A stretch of DNA of 64,000 bases from CADEFF01 sp964569315 (lineage in GTDB: Bacteria > Pseudomonadota > Alphaproteobacteria > Dongiales > Dongiaceae). The stretch covers positions 52,025 through 116,024 of the forward strand of contig CAZMUZ010000001.1 of NCBI GenBank assembly GCA_964569315.1. Direction: 5' to 3'. The notes beneath the pieces were generated by a model. That model saw only the letters and a list, made by a program, of their open reading frames with translations. It made no database searches and was not told where the DNA came from. Both the position numbers and the translations under genes were made by a program. Below are positions 62,180-64,000 of this stretch, in pieces (position 1 is the stretch's first letter; each line of letters opens with the position of its first letter).

Positions 62180-63358
62180 ATGACCGACATCGTTATCGCC
62201 AGCGCCGTCCGCACGCCGATCGGCGCCTTCAACGGCGCGCTCAGCGGCCTGCCCGCGAGCGCCCTCGGCACCGTCGCGATCAAGGCGGCGCTGGAGCGCT
62301 CCGGTGTCGGCGCGGCCGAGGTGGACGAGGTGGTGATGGGACAGATCCTGGCGGCGGGTGCCGGCCAGAACCCGGCGCGGCAGGCGGCCGTCGAGGCCGG
62401 CATCCCGGTCGAGAAGACGGCCTATGTGATCAACCAGCTCTGCGGCTCGGGCCTGCGCGCGGTGGCGCTCGGCTATCAGGCAATCGCCACCGGGGACAGC
62501 GCCATCGTGGTGGCGGGCGGGCAGGAGAGCATGAGCCAGGCACCGCACTGCATCCATCTGCGCAACGGCGTGAAGATGGGGCCGGGCGAGCTGGTCGACA
62601 CCATGATCAAGGACGGGCTGTGGGACGCCTTCAACGGCTATCACATGGGCAATACGGCCGAGAACGTCGCGCAGAAATGGCAAATCACCCGCGCCGAGCA
62701 GGACGCGTTCGCCGCCGGGTCGCAGCAGAAGACCGAGGCCGCGCAGAAATCGGGCCGCTTCAAGGAGGAGATCGTCCCGGTGACCATCGCGAGCCGCAAG
62801 GGCGACGCGGTGGTGGAGCAGGACGAATATCCGCGCGCCGGCGTGACCGCGGAATCGCTCGCCAAGCTCCGGCCCGCCTTCCTGCGCGGCGACAACGGCA
62901 CGGTCACGGCGGGCAACGCCTCCGGCATCAATGACGGCGCGGCCGCGACGGTGCTGATGAGCGCCGAGGCGGCGAAGCGCCGCGGCATCAAGCCGCTCGC
63001 CCGCATCGTTGCCTGGGCGACCGCCGGCGTCGATCCGGCCATCATGGGCTCGGGCCCGATCCCGGCCTCGCGCGCGGCGCTGAAGAAGGCCGGCTGGAAG
63101 GTCGAGGACCTCGATCTCATCGAGGCGAACGAGGCCTTCGCCGCGCAGGCCTGCGCGGTCAACAAGGAGCTCGGCTGGGATCCGAAGAAGGTCAATGTGA
63201 ATGGCGGCGCGATCGCGCTCGGCCATCCGGTCGGAGCCTCCGGCGCGCGCGTGCTGGTGACCCTGCTGCACGAGATGCAGAAGCGCGATGCGAAGAAGGG
63301 CCTCGCGACGCTTTGCATCGGCGGCGGCATGGGCATCGCCATGTGCGTGGAGCGCTGA
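62180..63358 (+). CDS. phaA: Acetyl-CoA acetyltransferase (beta-ketothiolase)
   Basis: A 392-aa thiolase that condenses two acetyl-CoA to acetoacetyl-CoA, the first step of PHB synthesis. The nucleophilic Cys is in INQLCGSGLRAVALGYQ, the His in NVNGGAIALGHPVGASGARVLVTL and the second Cys in LCIGGGMGIAMCVE. GGQESMSQAPH and EANEAFAAQACAVNKELGWDPKKVN are thiolase hallmarks. ATG 62180 has GAGGAG upstream. It is followed by phaB and forms phaC-phaA-phaB. Confidence 0.96.
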   Translation: MTDIVIASAVRTPIGAFNGALSGLPASALGTVAIKAALERSGVGAAEVDEVVMGQILAAGAGQNPARQAAVEAGIPVEKTAYVINQLCGSGLRAVALGYQAIATGDSAIVVAGGQESMSQAPHCIHLRNGVKMGPGELVDTMIKDGLWDAFNGYHMGNTAENVAQKWQITRAEQDAFAAGSQQKTEAAQKSGRFKEEIVPVTIASRKGDAVVEQDEYPRAGVTAESLAKLRPAFLRGDNGTVTAGNASGINDGAAATVLMSAEAAKRRGIKPLARIVAWATAGVDPAIMGSGPIPASRAALKKAGWKVEDLDLIEANEAFAAQACAVNKELGWDPKKVNVNGGAIALGHPVGASGARVLVTLLHEMQKRDAKKGLATLCIGGGMGIAMCVER

Positions 63359-63393
63359 TCGCCGCCGCCGCTGTCCTGCGGGCATCGGGAATG

Positions 63394-63479
63394 CGGGGAC
63401 GCCCGTCGACCGTCCCCGAGGGAGTAAAGGCGACATGCTGGCCGGCATGCCGCGACGGGGCGCCGACGATGGCGTCCCG
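63394..63479 (+). promoter_or_regulatory. Three successive hairpins in the phaA-phaB gap
   Basis: CGGGGACG/CGTCCCCG (63394-63418, 9-nt loop), CATGC/GCATG (63434-63449) and CGGGGCGCC/GGCGTCCCG (63456-63479, one G-U pair, 6-nt loop) lie in a row. They may set the ratio of PhaA to PhaB by RNA stability or attenuation. No T-run follows. Confidence 0.45.
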
Positions 63480-63515
63480 GCAAAAAACGGCCGTGAAACA
63501 GGGAGAGCTAGGATC

Positions 63516-64000
63516 ATGGCACGTCTGGCGATCGTCACCGGGGGCTCGCGCGGCATCGGACGCGCCATCTCGGTCGCGCTGAAGAAGGCCGGCCACCGCG
63601 TCGTCGCCACCTATTCCGGCAATGACGCCGCCGCCCGGGAATTCACCGCCGAGACCGGCATCGACACCGTCAAGTTCGACGTCGGCAATTTCGCGGAATG
63701 CGAAGCGGCGCTGAAAAAGATCGCGGCGGAGTCCGGCCCGATCGAGATCCTGGTCAATAACGCCGGCATCACCCGCGACGCGACGCTGCACAAGATGACG
63801 CCGCAGCAATGGGACGAGGTGATCCGCACCAACCTCACGAGCTGCTTCAACATGTGCCGGCTCGTGATCGACGGGATGCGCGAGCGGAACTTCGGCCGCA
63901 TCGTCAATATCGGCTCGATCAACGGCCAGGGCGGCCAGTACGGCCAGGTCAACTACGCCGCCGCCAAGTCGGGCATCCACGGCTTCACCAAGGCGCTGGC
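63516..64000 (+). CDS. phaB: Acetoacetyl-CoA reductase, partial
   Basis: The first 161 residues of a short-chain dehydrogenase that reduces acetoacetyl-CoA to (R)-3-hydroxybutyryl-CoA with NADPH; the rest lies beyond the right edge. The Rossmann motif is IVTGGSRGIGRAISVALKKAGHRV, NNAG is followed by ITRDATLHKMTPQQWDEVIRTNLTSCFNMCR, and the catalytic Ser is in NIGSINGQGGQYGQVNYAAAKSGIHGFTKALA with the Y-x3-K pair present. These blocks are characteristic of PhaB. AGGGAGAG about 10 nt upstream supports ATG 63516. It follows phaA by 157 nt. Confidence 0.96.
   Translation, partial: MARLAIVTGGSRGIGRAISVALKKAGHRVVATYSGNDAAAREFTAETGIDTVKFDVGNFAECEAALKKIAAESGPIEILVNNAGITRDATLHKMTPQQWDEVIRTNLTSCFNMCRLVIDGMRERNFGRIVNIGSINGQGGQYGQVNYAAAKSGIHGFTKAL

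Noticed and set aside
60671..63610. Minus-strand open frame of nearly 1000 codons across phaC-phaA
   Set aside because: Shadow frame; the plus-strand pha genes are unambiguous.

Overview
This window is a dense, GC-rich (about two thirds G+C by eye) chromosomal segment of an alphaproteobacterium, most likely Rhodospirillales-like. The evidence is a phaR / phaC-phaA-phaB polyhydroxybutyrate locus, 4-nt ATGA/GTGA overlaps between co-directional genes, Liv-type transporters, a MocR regulator and a GcvA-like LysR regulator. I see about 53 protein genes, no rRNA or tRNA, no CRISPR array, no insertion sequence and no prophage. One 100-N scaffold gap (59403-59502) interrupts a GGDEF/EAL gene. Both end genes are cut by the window edges.

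Layout. (1) 1-2604, minus: a ProXVW/OpuA-type quaternary-amine ABC importer, with a 13-bp hairpin between the binding-protein and ATPase genes, then an acetamidase/formamidase. (2) 4339-18649: a MocR regulator, a luciferase-like monooxygenase, an atypical M19 dipeptidase, a branched-chain-amino-acid-type ABC importer whose LivG gene is detached and inverted, two dehydrogenases, an M24 protein that keeps every metal ligand I remember for the DMSP lyase DddP, a NIPSNAP protein and an adenylate-forming ligase. (3) 18780-22349: a LysR regulator divergent from a GbcA/CntA-type Rieske oxygenase and a DadA-like FAD oxidoreductase. (4) 22370-24958: two MFS exporters, convergent. (5) 25091-29832: a Trp/Asn-repeat secreted protein, a creatinase-like M24 protein lacking the metal ligands, and a two-subunit N,N-dimethylformamidase. 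(6) 30104-36387: an RND efflux pair and a CHASE4 histidine kinase. (7) 36458-43270: membrane and soluble glycosyltransferases, methyltransferases and a flippase-like protein for a surface glycan. (8) 43294-49997: a DgcA/StcD-type demethylase, a GNAT protein, trehalose synthesis (otsA, otsB, DUF6624) and a GST. (9) 50029-57775: a thioesterase-DsbA fusion, an iron ABC importer with a Fur-like operator, a glutamine amidotransferase, a ketopantoate-reductase-like gene and an oxalate-CoA-ligase-like gene. (10) 58087-64000: a PAS-GGDEF-EAL protein and the PHB locus.

Theme. Several unrelated systems point to import and stepwise breakdown of N-methylated or sulfonium osmolytes and small amides: the ProX-type importer, GbcA-like Rieske oxygenase, DgcA/StcD-like demethylase, creatinase-like and DddP-like M24 proteins, dimethylformamidase and formamidase. 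Trehalose synthesis and PHB storage fit a soil or rhizosphere cell facing osmotic and carbon swings. The substrate of the large 4.3-18.6 kb cluster is not evident from sequence; that cluster is the best candidate for an undescribed pathway.
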